Source: Branchiostoma floridae
Taxonomy: Eukaryota; Chordata; Leptocardii; Amphioxiformes; Branchiostomatidae
DNA length: 64,000 nt
Assembly (NCBI RefSeq): GCF_000003815.2
Contig: NC_049981.1
Span: forward strand, 30,544,511-30,608,510
Direction: 5' to 3'
In this document: positions 12,701 to 54,851 of the stretch, in pieces
Position numbering within the stretch: the first letter of the stretch is position 1
Layout of the letters: each line of letters begins with the position of its first letter
Program-made: the position numbers and the translations under genes
Notes under the pieces: generated by a model
Told to the model about the DNA's origin: nothing
Seen by the model: the letters and a program-made list of their open reading frames with translations, nothing else
The model's database searches: none

Positions 12701-15434
12701 GGTAGAAAAATGCAAAATCATTCCCAGTTACTTGAGTAACTGCTTTTTTGAATCAGCAGCAACTACAAAGTGAGTGAGTGAGTGAGTGAGTGAGTGAGTG
12801 AGTGAGTGAGTGAGTGAGTGAGTGAGTGAGTGAGTGAGTGAGTGAGTGAGTGAGTGAAAGAGTAAGATTAAGATAAGGTAAAGTTAACATACCTGTCAAC
12901 ATTTGAATGACTAGTGTTGCATTGCAGTGCTCAAAATAGTCTTCTTTCAGACAGGTACCGGTTGCGCCATCAACTTTTTAGCTTCCCAGTAAAGTTGCGC
13001 CAAGCAAAATATGGTTGTGTTTGCAAGTGTGCAATTGGGTATTTCAAGCACTGCATTTTCTTTTCTTTTGTACAATGTAATGTTTGTTTGTTTGTTTGTT
13101 TGTTTGTTGTTTCCTCCAGGCTAACCGAGACGAGGTGAAGGAGGTTGACCTTGAGAAGGCTAAGAAGGAGGCTAAGGAGCTGTACAAGGCGGGAGAGAAG
13201 AAGTGGGGAACGGACGAGTCGGAGTTCAACCGTATCCTCGCCTGTCGCAGCTTCCCACAGCTCAAGGCTACGTTTGACGAATACATCAAGGTGTGTGTTT
13301 ATTTATTTGTTTGTTAAGGATGTGGGCTACATTATGTAGCATCAGATGCAGTTACATGTACAAGCACAGATAAAGATACAGGTACAATGTAGAGGTACGG
13401 TATAGGTACAGGTACAGTTAGAGGACTGGACCTGTACCTATCCTGAACAATTTGACAAAGCCCATCAATTTACTTGGTTCTGAAATTTTTTAAAGTAAAA
13501 ATATAGCAAGCAAACATCATGAAAGCATAGGGTAGGGAGGAACATGACAGTGTGCTCACTTCATAAAACAGAGTGCACCAAGGTATAAACCTGGTCCTAT
13601 GGCTTACTTTTCATAATTTTCAGTCTAGTGAAGCATTTTATTTTTAAATCCAAGAACCAACAATTGAAATTTGTGAGGTCTTACCTGTGGTCTTCAATGA
13701 TGATACCTGCTATAAACATGAATTAACAGTTAACAGAATGTTTCTTTAGGTTTCAGGTATCTTATCATGTTTGCATACTTTTGAGATGATCTCAAATAAA
13801 AGTGTCCGTTATAATATTTTACACAGGTCTCCCAGCGTGACATTATGGGCACAATCGACCGTGAATTCTCTGGACATGTGCGTGATGGGATGAAGGCTAT
13901 TGGTGAGTGAAAATGGATTATTATGTTTACCTTCGTGGAGGGGAAACATATTGTTTTTGCTACATTTCTTCTTCTTCTCCTTCTCCAAACAAATAACCTG
14001 TACCAGATGGCTGTCATAATGTGGAGGTGTTCAGTTACAAAATGTAGCAACTGGCAGCCAGGAGAGAGTGGAGGGGCTGGTCTTCATACACAATGAATGT
14101 GTTTGAGGAAGAATAAACACAGCAGTAGTTTATTAGGCTATACCTTACAAATTTAAACGCTATGTATTTGCTTTCTGTAGTTCTATTTTCTTTTATCTTC
14201 TGCTTGTTCTAGGAATTGATTTATCCACCATTTCTCTGTAGGTTACTGGCGCTGTTAGTCAGGAGCAAGGTCATCTATGGTTAGGGTTTGGTCAGCGAGG
14301 TTGCTTACAGTAACTACAAAGTTTTCAAATTTTGAAACATCAAAGTCAGGAAGTCAGAGTAAAGCAATGAGAGGAGGGCACTGGAGTTAGAATAGGATAG
14401 ATTCTAGGCTAGTTCCATCCCAGTGCCGACTTTGGGTTGGGGAGTGGTTGAGAGCAAAGTTTTGGGAAGGTCCAGACTGCGAGCCCAAAGTTGTACATTT
14501 TGTTGCTGACATTACTGCACTCGGAACTGGTCACTAATGTGATTTTCACCCTTACAGTCATGTGCGTGCGAAACCGCCCAGAGTTCTTTGCTGACAAGAT
14601 CTACAAGTGTGTGAAGGGGCTGGGCACCGACGATCACACCCTGATCCGGGTCATTGTCACTCGCAGTGAGGTAAGTTTAAACCTAGAAGCAAATGAGACA
14701 TAGGAGTTTTCTTTTACACAACCAGTTAATCTCACCTTAGCTGACATTTTGATGTCTGTCAGACATCTTCCTCAGAGCTTCTAACTGGAGTTCTGCTTCT
14801 TGCTGCTATATGTAGCCGATGTAGGTGGCGCTTTTGCGGCGAGAACACTATGATCCCAAACGTGGCTGAGTTTCTTGTCCTATGATCTACCAACCTGATA
14901 AAATTATTTTCAGTAGAAGCGAATGACTTTGGAATAATGCATTTTGCATCATATAGGGTTAGGGACGAGTAAGAAAATATCCTGCATCTGAACAGAAATG
15001 TTTGCTTCCTATCAACTGTAATGCAGTCGTAAGTGATATTTTATCAAGGCCATTTCCATATCAGGATTACATGTATATCAGTGGATTGATTAAATGATTG
15101 ATTGATTGATTGATTGATTAATTAGTTTTTGCACCTGACATTGACAAGGAAAAGAAACATAGTATGTATGTACGTCTACAGGGAAAAAAATATATATATT
15201 TGATAGGCTAATGCTAGTTCTTCCATTCTCTAACTTTACATTGGCCTTAAAGTATTTATTCTATTTCAGTTTGTCAAACTATGTTGTTTTTTTCCCCCAA
15301 TTTCCCAGTATGACATGGTGGAGATCAAGCAGGTGTTCCTGAACAAGTACAGGAAGACGGTGTGGAAGGCCATCGACTCTGACACCAGCGGAGACTACAA
15401 ACGCATCCTGCAGGCACTCGTCAAGAAGGACTGA
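664..15434 (+). CDS. ANXA7/ANXA11-like: Annexin A7/A11-like protein, 5' partial, multi-exon
   Basis: Calcium-dependent phospholipid-binding protein of the annexin family. Exons I support: 664-771, 1691-1723, 3606-3838, seven alternative 57-bp copies (5062-5118, 5609-5665, 6193-6249, 6768-6824, 7368-7424, 7950-8006, 8949-9005), 9925-10081, 10749-10843, 11084-11197, 11689-11779, 12484-12563, 13120-13290, 13827-13902, 14558-14670 and 15309-15434 (TGA stop). Junctions are GT/AG and phases agree throughout. Without the 57-bp exons the visible product is about 464 residues, and each included copy adds 19. The N-terminal arm is rich in Pro, Gly, Gln and Tyr (repeated GGYPQAPA), as in annexins A7 and A11. 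The core has four annexin repeats with GMGTD, GLGTN, KWGTD and GLGTD loops. Repeats I, II and IV keep the type-II calcium motif GxGT plus a downstream acid, while repeat III has Trp in the loop. The 5' end is missing from the window. The long disordered arm suggests condensate or membrane-tethering behaviour as in ANXA11, which is inference. Confidence 0.93.
796..828 (+). repeat. Solo end of MITE-B (TTCACCTTTAT family)
   Basis: CACTAGTTCACCTTTATCC followed by GGTAACCTA matches the terminus of the element at 40893-41107 and of the copies inside the tandem exon array. Only one end is present. Confidence 0.5.
829..1000. mobile_element. MITE-C-like repeat (TACTGTAAAT family)
   Basis: Starts TACTGTAAATTC with GTTCGCGGTGGTT, and carries inverted words such as CCACTACGAA and AAACTTAAAACCACT. 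Related sequence occurs near 41965-42132 and 56579-56685. A 12-G run follows at 982-993. Confidence 0.5.
1307..1535. mobile_element. MITE-D, inverted ends CTTAAACTGCCA
   Basis: Begins CTTAAACTGCCAGAG and ends TTGGCAGTTTAAG, so the ends are inverted repeats. The interior (TATCAGTGCCAGGG, CAAGGCCGAAGTCCC, GGATATATCCGGG) recurs at 58835-59056. The word TCTAAAAACCAG flanks it on both sides (about 1287 and 1551). Confidence 0.7.
1691..1723 (+). CDS. Annexin 33-bp microexon of the N-terminal arm
   Basis: Acceptor CTTTCACACCAG and donor GTACAG bound 33 bp, phase 1 at both ends. It encodes [12 protein letters not shown] once the preceding G is added, continuing the Gly/Tyr/Ser/Gln composition. It is short, so it rests on phase agreement and composition only. 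Confidence 0.65.
1846..2233. mobile_element. MITE-A copy (AGGCCACACCAAT family)
   Basis: Left end AGGCCAAACCAATTC with TTTCTCGGATTT. Right end AAATCCGAGAAA, then AAAATTGGTGTGGCCT, the inverted counterpart. This is the commonest transposon family in the window. Confidence 0.75.
3254..3425. mobile_element. Pogo/Tigger-type MITE
   Basis: Terminal inverted repeats TACAGTAGAAGCC and GGCTTCAACTGTA match at 12 of 13 positions and are TA-bounded, as expected for TA-targeting elements. The interior contains GTGTGCGTTAATCC, mirroring the start. 172 bp, no coding capacity. Confidence 0.65.
3606..3838 (+). CDS. Annexin exon: GGYPQAPA repeat region
   Basis: Acceptor CTTCCCTCCAG and donor GTGAGA bound 233 bp that enters in phase 1 and leaves in phase 0. 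It encodes tyrosine-spaced repeats ([13 protein letters not shown], then GGYPQAPA three times with small changes), a GGGGYQQP stretch and a Pro-rich end ([14 protein letters not shown]). It is the most typical annexin A7/A11 arm sequence here. Confidence 0.9.
4331..4345 (+). CDS. Possible 15-bp microexon (EELPE)
   Basis: A T-run then GTGCACCCTGAAG precedes GAAGAACTGCCAGAG, followed by a strong donor GTGAGAC. Phase 0 at both ends would fit between the exon ending at 3838 and the 57-bp array, and EELP recurs in that array. The acceptor is AAG instead of CAG, so support is weak. Confidence 0.25.
4588..4823. mobile_element. MITE-A copy in annexin intron
   Basis: Left part ATACACCAATTTTT with GTTGGCTCTCGGATT, right part AGAGAACCAAGAAATTAAC then TTGGTGTGGCCCT. 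Internal words (AGTGAATACAG, TTTATGATGTCCACTTGCT) recur in other copies on either strand. Confidence 0.6.
5062..5118 (+). CDS. Annexin tandem exon copy 1
   Basis: 57 bp, phase 0 at both ends, encoding [19 protein letters not shown] after acceptor TCCCTTCAG. The donor is GTACCT, lacking the usual G at +5, so inclusion may be inefficient or regulated. The frame stays open for 38 more codons if the donor is skipped. Confidence 0.6.
5322..5513. mobile_element. MITE-B copy in tandem unit 1
   Basis: TAACACTCGTTCACCTTTAT opens and GATAAAGGTGAACTAACG closes, with inner inverted parts TATCCATTGTTTTTAAA and ACAACGGATATAGG. Equivalent copies lie in units 2-5 (about 5872-6097, 6452-6668, 7036-7269, 7632-7862), so it was inside the unit before amplification. 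Confidence 0.8.
5609..5665 (+). CDS. Annexin tandem exon copy 2
   Basis: 57 bp, phase 0-0, acceptor TTCCTTCAG, donor GTACCT. Same product as copy 1 except Arg to Trp in the ELPWTP segment (CGG to TGG). Confidence 0.6.
6193..6249 (+). CDS. Annexin tandem exon copy 3
   Basis: 57 bp, phase 0-0, acceptor TCCCTTCAG, donor GTACCT. Shares the ELPWTP change with copy 2, suggesting one arose from the other. Confidence 0.6.
6768..6824 (+). CDS. Annexin tandem exon copy 4
   Basis: 57 bp, phase 0-0, acceptor TCCCTTCAG, donor GTACCT. Encodes [19 protein letters not shown] (Ala to Thr). Confidence 0.6.
7368..7424 (+). CDS. Annexin tandem exon copy 5
   Basis: 57 bp, phase 0-0, acceptor TCCCTTCAG, donor GTACCT. 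Encodes [19 protein letters not shown]. The EPP start is shared with the isolated copy 7. Confidence 0.6.
7950..8006 (+). CDS. Annexin tandem exon copy 6
   Basis: 57 bp, phase 0-0, acceptor TCCCTTCAG, donor GTACCT. Encodes [19 protein letters not shown]. Downstream homology to the other units breaks off after TGTAGCTGC, so this is the end of the compact array. Confidence 0.6.
8063..8948 (+). other. Annexin intron between tandem copies 6 and 7
   Basis: AT-rich sequence with partly duplicated words (GCATGGTAGTGCAGTTGTC near 8072 and 8534, TGTGCTGCTACTGTGCCTTG near 8109 and 8561) and TACATGTA palindromes. No exon seen. Confidence 0.5.
8949..9005 (+). CDS. Annexin 57-bp exon copy 7, diverged flanks
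   Basis: Acceptor CACTCCTTCAG, phase 0-0, donor GTACTT. Encodes [19 protein letters not shown]. Against copy 1 it has six substitutions, three of them synonymous, while the sequence past the exon hardly aligns. That is the pattern expected if the coding part is under constraint, and it makes this the best candidate for the ancestral, constitutively used copy. Confidence 0.7.
9820..9924 (+). repeat. Triplicated exon-start module before annexin exon 9925
   Basis: Exon beginnings GCTCCGCCCCCTCAG (9820) and GCTTTGCCCCCCTCACC (9872) precede the real GCTCCGCCTCCTCAG (9925), spaced 52-53 bp. Each pair is separated by ATGGTAGTAAC.AGTCCTC and ATTTGCATTTCA. The first is preceded by TAG, the second by CAA, and the real one by CAG. 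Confidence 0.8.
9925..10081 (+). CDS. Annexin exon: linker and start of repeat I
   Basis: 157 bp, enters phase 0, leaves phase 1, donor GTACGT. It encodes a Pro-rich linker ([17 protein letters not shown]), then [18 protein letters not shown] and the first helix of annexin repeat I ([15 protein letters not shown]). The TRGT...DA..LRKAMKG pattern matches the linker-core junction of annexins A7/A11. Confidence 0.93.
10463..10660 (+). pseudogene. Two decayed tandem copies of the repeat-I exon start
   Basis: GATGAGAAGG at 10463 and 10608 repeats the start of the real exon at 10754 with a period of about 145 bp. The second has an intact acceptor (TGTATAACAG) and reads [17 protein letters not shown] before similarity stops. 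The first has lost its acceptor. Neither covers the full 95-bp exon nor has a matching donor. Confidence 0.7.
10749..10843 (+). CDS. Annexin repeat I, second exon
   Basis: 95 bp, acceptor TATAACAG, donor GTGGGG, phase 1 to 0. Completes the GMGTDE calcium loop and encodes [17 protein letters not shown] and LQFKTMYGK, the second and third helices of repeat I. Confidence 0.95.
11084..11197 (+). CDS. Annexin repeat I end / repeat II start
   Basis: 114 bp, phase 0-0, acceptor GTGTAG, donor GTACGT. Encodes [18 protein letters not shown], with the acidic residue of the type-II calcium site in SELSGDF, then [14 protein letters not shown] leading into repeat II. Confidence 0.95.
11689..11779 (+). CDS. 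Annexin repeat II, GLGTN exon
   Basis: 91 bp, phase 0 to 1, acceptor TCCCTCAG, donor GTAGGT. Encodes [20 protein letters not shown] and EIVRVYRD, a standard annexin repeat helix set. Confidence 0.95.
11838..12086. mobile_element. MITE-A copy in annexin intron
   Basis: Left TAGGCCATGCCAGTGG, right AACTGATGTGGCCTTA, with the family core (AGGGCAGGAAGGAAAACTT, GAGTGCACCAAGGCATAAAC). Ends are eroded. Confidence 0.65.
12484..12563 (+). CDS. Annexin repeat II, GDTSG exon
   Basis: 80 bp, phase 1 to 0, acceptor TTCCCCTCAG, donor GTAAGG. Encodes [20 protein letters not shown] and LLVSMTT. The Asp of GDTSG supplies the downstream calcium ligand of repeat II. Confidence 0.95.
12770..12857. repeat. (GTGA)n microsatellite
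   Basis: About 22 uninterrupted GTGA units in the annexin intron. It should be highly length-variable between individuals. Confidence 0.97.
13120..13290 (+). CDS. Annexin repeat III exon
   Basis: 171 bp, phase 0-0, acceptor TTCCTCCAG after a (TTTG)n run, donor GTGTGT. Encodes [20 protein letters not shown], then [20 protein letters not shown] and CRSF...FDEYIK. The loop reads KWGTD instead of the usual GxGTD. Confidence 0.95.
13448..13684. mobile_element. MITE-A copy in annexin intron
   Basis: Left CATCAATTTACTTGGTTCTG, right CCAAGAACCAACAATTGAAA followed by GAGGTCTTAC, with the family core (AGCATAGGGTAGGGAGGAAC, GAGTGCACCAAGGTATAAAC). Confidence 0.65.
13827..13902 (+). CDS. Annexin repeat III, helix D/E exon
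   Basis: 76 bp, phase 0 to 1, acceptor TTTTACACAG, donor GTGAGT. Encodes [20 protein letters not shown] then GMKAI. REFSGH carries the acidic ligand position of repeat III. Confidence 0.93.
14558..14670 (+). CDS. Annexin repeat IV, GLGTDD exon
   Basis: 113 bp, phase 1 to 0, acceptor CCCTTACAG, donor GTAAGT. Encodes [20 protein letters not shown] then [18 protein letters not shown], an intact type-II calcium loop. Confidence 0.95.
15309..15434 (+). CDS. Annexin terminal coding exon
   Basis: 126 bp, phase 0, acceptor TTTCCCAG. Encodes [37 protein letters not shown] and VKKD followed by TGA. SDTSGDY supplies the last calcium ligand. The end is typical of annexins. Confidence 0.95.
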   Translation, partial: YDMVEIKQVFLNKYRKTVWKAIDSDTSGDYKRILQALVKKD

Positions 15435-15960
15435 GGACACCTCTCCGCCTCGGGATTAGAACTTGAGACACGGTGGCTCTTCACACGTTATACAACAGTC
15501 TTTCCTATATACCTGCATAGTTTACACATTACATCAGGACTGAGGTAGACGTTAATACTACAGACAAGTAGAACTAGAAACACGGTGGCCCTTCACACGT
15601 TATAAAAGTCTTTCCTATATACATATACCTGCATAGTTTACACATTACATGAGGACTGACTCAAAGGTAGATCCTTAGACTACAGACAAGCGCTGCATAT
15701 GTTATAAAAATGTTCTTTCTTATCTGAAAAGTTTACACAAGAACGTAAGGGACTGACAATAGACATTGATAGTGCTGTATACATTTACTGTTATACAATA
15801 TTATAGCTCTGTAGAATTTTAAACAATAGACAAGCGCTGCATATATTATATCCAATAGTCTTTCTCTTCTACCTGGTTTACTCATAGAATTGAGGGGACA
15901 CACAACTCTCACTGAGCAAGCGTAGAACAATGGACAAGGTATTGCTATGTACATGTACAT

Positions 15961-16202
15961 CAGGCAACACCAATAGATTTACTTGGTTCTCAGATTCTTT
16001 TTCAAATTAAAATATAGCGAGCGAACATCATAAAAGCAAAGGGTGGAGAGGAGAACTTGAATGTGACCGTATTCAGTCCATAAAACTGAGTGCACTAAGG
16101 TATAAACCTGGTCCTCAGGCTTTGTCTTCATTATGTTTTGCCAGTTAAGAATTTTTTTTTTTAAATCCGAGAACCAACAATTTAAATTGGTGTGTCCTTA
16201 CC
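15961..16202. mobile_element. MITE-A copy in annexin 3' UTR
   Basis: Left AGGCAACACCAATAG with TTACTTGGTTCTCAG, right CCGAGAACCAACAATTTAAA then TTGGTGTGTCCTTA. If the 3' UTR model holds, this element is transcribed in the mature message. Confidence 0.75.
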
Positions 16203-16999
16203 ATCATGCCATTGCACAGACTTTTCAACTATAGACATAGCAGTACTGCACTTGCATGCATGATACAATAGTTCTAGACATAGAAACCTTTACACAGAAG
16301 TGCTGAAGGCTTGTAAACAGTGGTAGTGCTAAATTTAGTAGACAATAAGTGTTTCTTCTATGCATGTATAGTAGGTGTTGCAAACCATACACATCACTAC
16401 AAAAAGAATTTTGCACAGTAACGGGCCCCTGGGGCATTATTATGTAACACGCTGAAATCATTACACAGTAGAGATAGCTCTGATGGTTTTCACAGAGTTA
16501 ACTCTCTAAACAAGACTTAAATCTTCAGTGCAGCTGCAGAATTAACTTTGAAGTTCAACAAACTTTATACAACAGTGCTGAAGGCTTAATGCACAGAAGG
16601 TACAATTATGAAGAACTTATACATGCTCTATACTGGAGGCATTTGTGAAAGCTTATTTTTTAATCAAGAATAATTATGCTGATGTAGAAATTATTGTAGT
16701 GGCTGAAGAAATATTGTGTATAATGTAGAATGCATCAATTGTAGCAAATTTGAGAATATAGACGCTAATTAGGAAAGCAGAAAGGAAGGAAGCTTTTGTT
16801 TTCAGGTTTCTGCACAAAGAATTTTAGCTGCTTTGGTAAACATTGTGGTAGTTACAATACAGAGAGAGTTCATACAGATTTTTGGGATTGTAGGTAGAAC
16901 TTTGGTGTAGAAAAAGTTGGTTGCATTGTTCAGTGTCACATCATTCTGGCTATATGTTCATCAGTGTATCTGTATATCCTGTCAACGATTGTGTGGTTG

Positions 17000-17005
17000 A
17001 ATAAA
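17000..17005 (+). terminator. Candidate annexin polyadenylation signal
   Basis: AATAAA in GGTTGAATAAACATTTTGG, the first canonical + strand hexamer I found after the stop. It is followed by a TTTCTGTACT stretch. Confidence 0.5.
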
Positions 17006-17020
17006 CATTTTGGAAACTGG

Positions 17021-20000
17021 ACTTTCTGTACTTTAAAGGGCTGAAAACTTAATGTACGATCCCCGAGTGAATCCATTATAGCAGGTATTGTACAGTAATA
17101 AGCTAGTTCAGGGTTGGAAGTGCACATGCACTGTGTGCTGCAGAGTGGATAATATGTCAAAGTGGATCGTCCCTTGCCATTCTTTATGTATTGCCAGGGG
17201 CACTGTGTTTTAATTGCAAAGTATGTGACTGTATAATTGCAACTCGCCCCTCAACTTCGACCTACCACTCATGGTGCATTGCACTGCATGTGCTCACTTC
17301 ACACTCTGAACTAACTTATCCTATCCGGCACCATTGCTTTTGGTGCACTGTCAAGTTCATATGTCAACCTCACCTATAATTCACCAAGATGTCAGTTCCA
17401 AGGTGAAGTACAATATGTTTAACCTACATGTTTTGGGGGTTATTTTCTAACTTAAAGTTTGACTAGCAATGATGTTGCTATAAAGACACAAAGCTTGCCC
17501 AAAGACTTTCACATTGTACCTTATAGTCTTGAGACCTAAAATATTGTAAAGACGTTATTTGCACCGTTACATGATGATGTTATTATATATGTGCTACCTC
17601 CTTGATCAAATGACTGTGAATCTTTGTTTTAGACAGGCAGTATAGCACCATTAGGTTTCTAAATAATGTGAAACGTAGTACGTGTTCTCCAAGCATGTGT
17701 AAGGATCTGGCAAATCCTTGTGGTGTTTTGCACCAGTCCTGATTTTGCAACATTCCTTGCATTCTCCACCAAAATCCTATAAAAAGAGTACAGAATGTTG
17801 CAAAAACAGATATATAAGTCTGAGAATGATCTAGATATTGATGACATCTTAGAGACTGAAAAATACACACCTATGAATGTATGTATTGAATGGAAACTCA
17901 GCTGTCTTTGTAGCTGCTGGTGTGTTGGTCGGTAAAGGATAAAAGTTGAATCTTTTGAAGGAGGGAGTATCATGTGAGTTTACATTTCTTGTGTTAAAAA
18001 GTGATCTAAGTGTACTGTTACAGTAACATGCAGTTTATGTATACATTTGTACATGTGAGTCAACTGTGTTTGTTGAGCAAGCTTGTCATACAATGTATGA
18101 ACTGTTGTCACGACTCCAATGCAACTTCACCTCATCTGTCATATGTCTGTACTACTACACATTAGAAGCAGAAGTGTCTGAATTTATTTTAGAGAGCAAA
18201 CACAGTTTACCTGAGGATTCTTGCTAGCTGACAAAGAGGACAAAGAAATCTGTAATGACGAGAAGACTATCTTGAAGGAAACATGATTGATGTATTGACA
18301 ACCAGAGGAACAAAAATAAAAATTCATGTCTGGTGACATATTTGTTGAGTGAAGTTGTTCATTCTCTAATTTGTAAGGCAACACAAAATTTATTTGTTGC
18401 TTCTCGGATTTTTTCAGATAAATATTTAACCAACAGGTCAATTTTTTTCAAAAGGTCTGGGGGAAGATATACCGCTTAGATTACAGCCTGAGGAGTTCAG
18501 TGGCACGTTTTATGCGATGAATCCCTTTGTTTGATTTGTTGCTAATGTTACTACGTTGCATTTCCTTAAAGCGTTAAAAGAGTTATTTATAATGTTTACC
18601 AAGAGGGCCCTCTTTCATACCGCAACAGCTTTTGAAACGTATGGCTGGCCATGCACCTGTTGCATAGTTGTGCTCTTGCGTGGTACAGAAGCGCCACCTA
18701 GTGTGTGTTGACGGTATCTCGGGAGAAAAAACAAGCGTTACAAGGTAAGAACTGTAAGGGCTTCTCATATAGTGTGTTAAAGCTTTTGTGTCAAATCAAA
18801 CTTGCATCAAATCAAACTACATGTACATGTACTTTTAAGTCAAGTTTGATTTTATACAAGTTTGGAGTTTAAGAACTTTTTGTACAACAGCCCTATGCTA
18901 TCAGCAAATACAACCATCTCTAGACAACTTCATCAGTAACTGTTGATTTCATTAACCAACGCAAAGAAAGATTCACTCTCTGGACAGTAGTTATACTTTT
19001 TATGTGTTTTTTTTTATTGTTAAGGTTTGCAAAGCATGTGTCTGCTCGCAAGCTACAGTACAGTCATCAGTGCACAGCCAAGGGCCTCTAGCTCCTTTAT
19101 CTGAGCATGTTGAGGCATGATGTAAAATTACCACAGCAAGGGCCCACTAGCTCCTCTGCCTGAACACGTTGAGCATCTATGTAACACCACCACACCGTTG
19201 TATTAGGTAAGGGCTGTGATAATCAGACATTTCTTACATCTGATTGCTCGGGCTTGCGGACCTCCTCATCGCCAACATATGACATGCACAACCATTTAAC
19301 TCGTTTCCCAGCATTCCTGTACACTTTTAAGTCTCTAACATTAACCTGAAAACTGAAAAGCCTGAAATCCAGCCTTGCTAAGCTTCAATTCAATTCACTT
19401 CTTGCTTCTGCCAAAACCGAAGCTGAAGAAGGCTGCATCCCAGGCTACAACAGTTCTGATGTCATGGATTGTACATGTATCTACCCTATCACGTGTATCA
19501 GCACACAACACACCAACAACAATCTTCTTTGGCTACAGGGAAAAGTGCCAGACGCGGATTTCTCTCAGTATGCACATGCAGCAAGAGCAATAATTATTAT
19601 CATTGAATTCTCTGTACAGAATTAATTCCAAGGCTTCTTCTATGACATTTCTGTCTCCTTAGCATACATGGTCTCCTATGATAGACACCATACAAGACAA
19701 GCTATGACTGATGTAGGCAAACTTCACAATTTCAGAAGATGTTTGAGTAACTCCAAACTATCTTAAAGGAAAGTCAACTTGAAGAAAGTTGTGAGAATTT
19801 GATGTTTCTGAATAAAAGAACTTGAATTTGGTTTTCTCATGGTAGAAATTCCATTTTGCAGGTCCAAAACGTGTGGTTTGGGTAATTTCCACCTTAAGTC
19901 ATTGACAATATCCCAGACTTGTCACTCAGGCCGTAACAATATGTGTGCATTTTGCTATAACTATGTTTACCCGAAAGATTGGTTCACTATTTGTGATTTG

Positions 20001-21881
20001 ATAGTACAAGAAAGTGTTTTCACATGACAATTTGTATGATTTGAAAATTTCTTGGCTTTCCAACAATGATAATTGTGAAGCACACTTTCATAAATCTTTG
20101 CCAAGCCACTTGCCCGGTAAGTACATTACATACATGTACATCAAGAGGAGAGATGCAATAATATCAACAAAAGTGGATATACAACATATTACAACCACAA
20201 CAATTACTTCATATAGTATGTTTGTATTCCTTACATCTAAAAGAGTTTGCTACATTCATACAGCTAGAACTTTTAGGCAACTAGGAATTGATTAAGGTTC
20301 CACTCAGGTACATAATTTGTAAGATTCTAAAATTGTGGCATTTGATCCTAACCATATGCTTTGTGTTACATGTAAGAAATGGATACATCATATTAATAAT
20401 ATGCAGCTTTTCAACAAATGTACATACAGACAGGCTTGTTTCTGATATCGCATATAATGTTCAGGTACAACCTTTATATTATAACTCGGTGTAAGCTCAG
20501 TGTATACAATGTGATTATCACAATACAGTATTTGCTGAGATATAAAGTATCCAAGGAACAACCATTCAAGATAATGAAATCTAATTTGTTACCAAAAGTC
20601 AATAACCCAGCAATGGGCCGTCATCCAAAGCCAGCCCTGATACAAACTCAGTAGTTGTTTCCCAACAGCTTGCATAGAAGAGTGCTGGCTTCAGGAGCCC
20701 TTTGTTGGGCTATATAGTTTAAAAATTCTAAATATCTTTTACCAACGCTTTTGAAGGCTCGTATAACATCTATTAAATGTATACAGAATGATAAATGATA
20801 TATTCCAATACAACGTACACTTTACAAAAATCATGGTAGTGAACTCAAACCACAGTGGTCATGTCTCTAAACAGAGTCAACAGTTGTCTCATTTACAGCA
20901 TGCTTAGACACATTGATCAGATTGTCTGGATCGCAACAGGGAGATCCTGGGATCCCATGTTTAGATCAGTCTTGGTTTAAACCTTTAAGTCACACTGATC
21001 ACACGTACGGTTGTTGTAGTCTAGAGTCTTAGGAGCTACCTTGCATTAACTAGTAAGTCCTCAGTGCCACTACATGTCTATGTACAGTAGGCATTCTACT
21101 CTGCACTTTTAGACTTCAGATCTTTTATCGAGATCGCAGCACATTTATTTGATGGAGATCAGTAATGGGCTTTCAGTATCAGTAAAACTAGGATATATCC
21201 AGGATAATGCAGTTAGAGACTTTTCTAGACACAATGAGGCATACTTTACAATGGGATGTCAAACTGCTCTACTCTAATAATTGTTGTCACAGTACTCTTT
21301 CTGTTGGTATTGGACTACATGATCATATGTATTGTACAGCACACTCAGCATCATCCAATACCTAAATGCCTAAAACATTTTATGAGAGCTGAGTTACATT
21401 GTTCTATATTTTACTTAGCATGAATCACTGATCTTTAATACACCAATACAGATGGGAGTGGGGTCAGCATTTGTGACATTTACAGTCAAGAATTTTCTGT
21501 TGATAACGGAAAAGTTATCTGGTTTTGCTGTGTTTTACTTTAAATAAGTGGACCTTAGGGTTAAGCTTTTCAGGACATACATGATTGTACAGTGTTAAAA
21601 AAGTCACCTCTGAGAAATTAGCAAAATTTTCCGTCAGGCATGCTTCTCGTTTCCTAAGAAAACTTCTAGAATGTGAGTTCCCCGCTGTCGAAACGTTTCA
21701 TTGTTCTCACAAGAATTGCACAGTTTTTACCACCTTCACAGCTATAGTGGGGAGTTCACACACAGAGGTTGCATCTCGTTTTGCTGACACAATTTGTTGC
21801 CAGGAATTCAGAGGACGTTTCCCTTTTCAAAATTGCAACCACGATTTTCTTAATTCACTTTAATGCATCCCGCAAAATTTA
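17021..21881. other. Convergent intergenic interval / possible FSTL 3' UTR
   Basis: No gene I can support. AT-rich sequence includes TACATGTACATGTA words, a duplicated segment near 19060-19200 (CAAGGGCC..CTAGCTCCT twice) and MITE fragments near 18360-18430. Both genes point into this interval, so part is probably the 3' UTR of the minus-strand gene. TTTATT (AATAAA on the minus strand) occurs near 21144, 19012 and 18183, but I cannot choose between them. Confidence 0.5.

Positions 21882-54851
<32,970 letters not shown>

Larger units (their letters stand above)
15435..17020 (+). other. Annexin 3' UTR with internal repeats
   Basis: After the stop, a unit of about 115 bp (ACACGGTGG.. TTCACACGTTATA, CTTTCCTATATAC, GCATAGTTTACACATTACAT) is present twice and in more degraded form further on. 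A MITE-A copy lies inside. The likely end is about 15-20 bases after the signal at 17000. Confidence 0.6.

Noticed and set aside
12770-12857. CRISPR-like regular repeat
   Set aside because: A simple GTGA microsatellite without spacers, in eukaryotic DNA.
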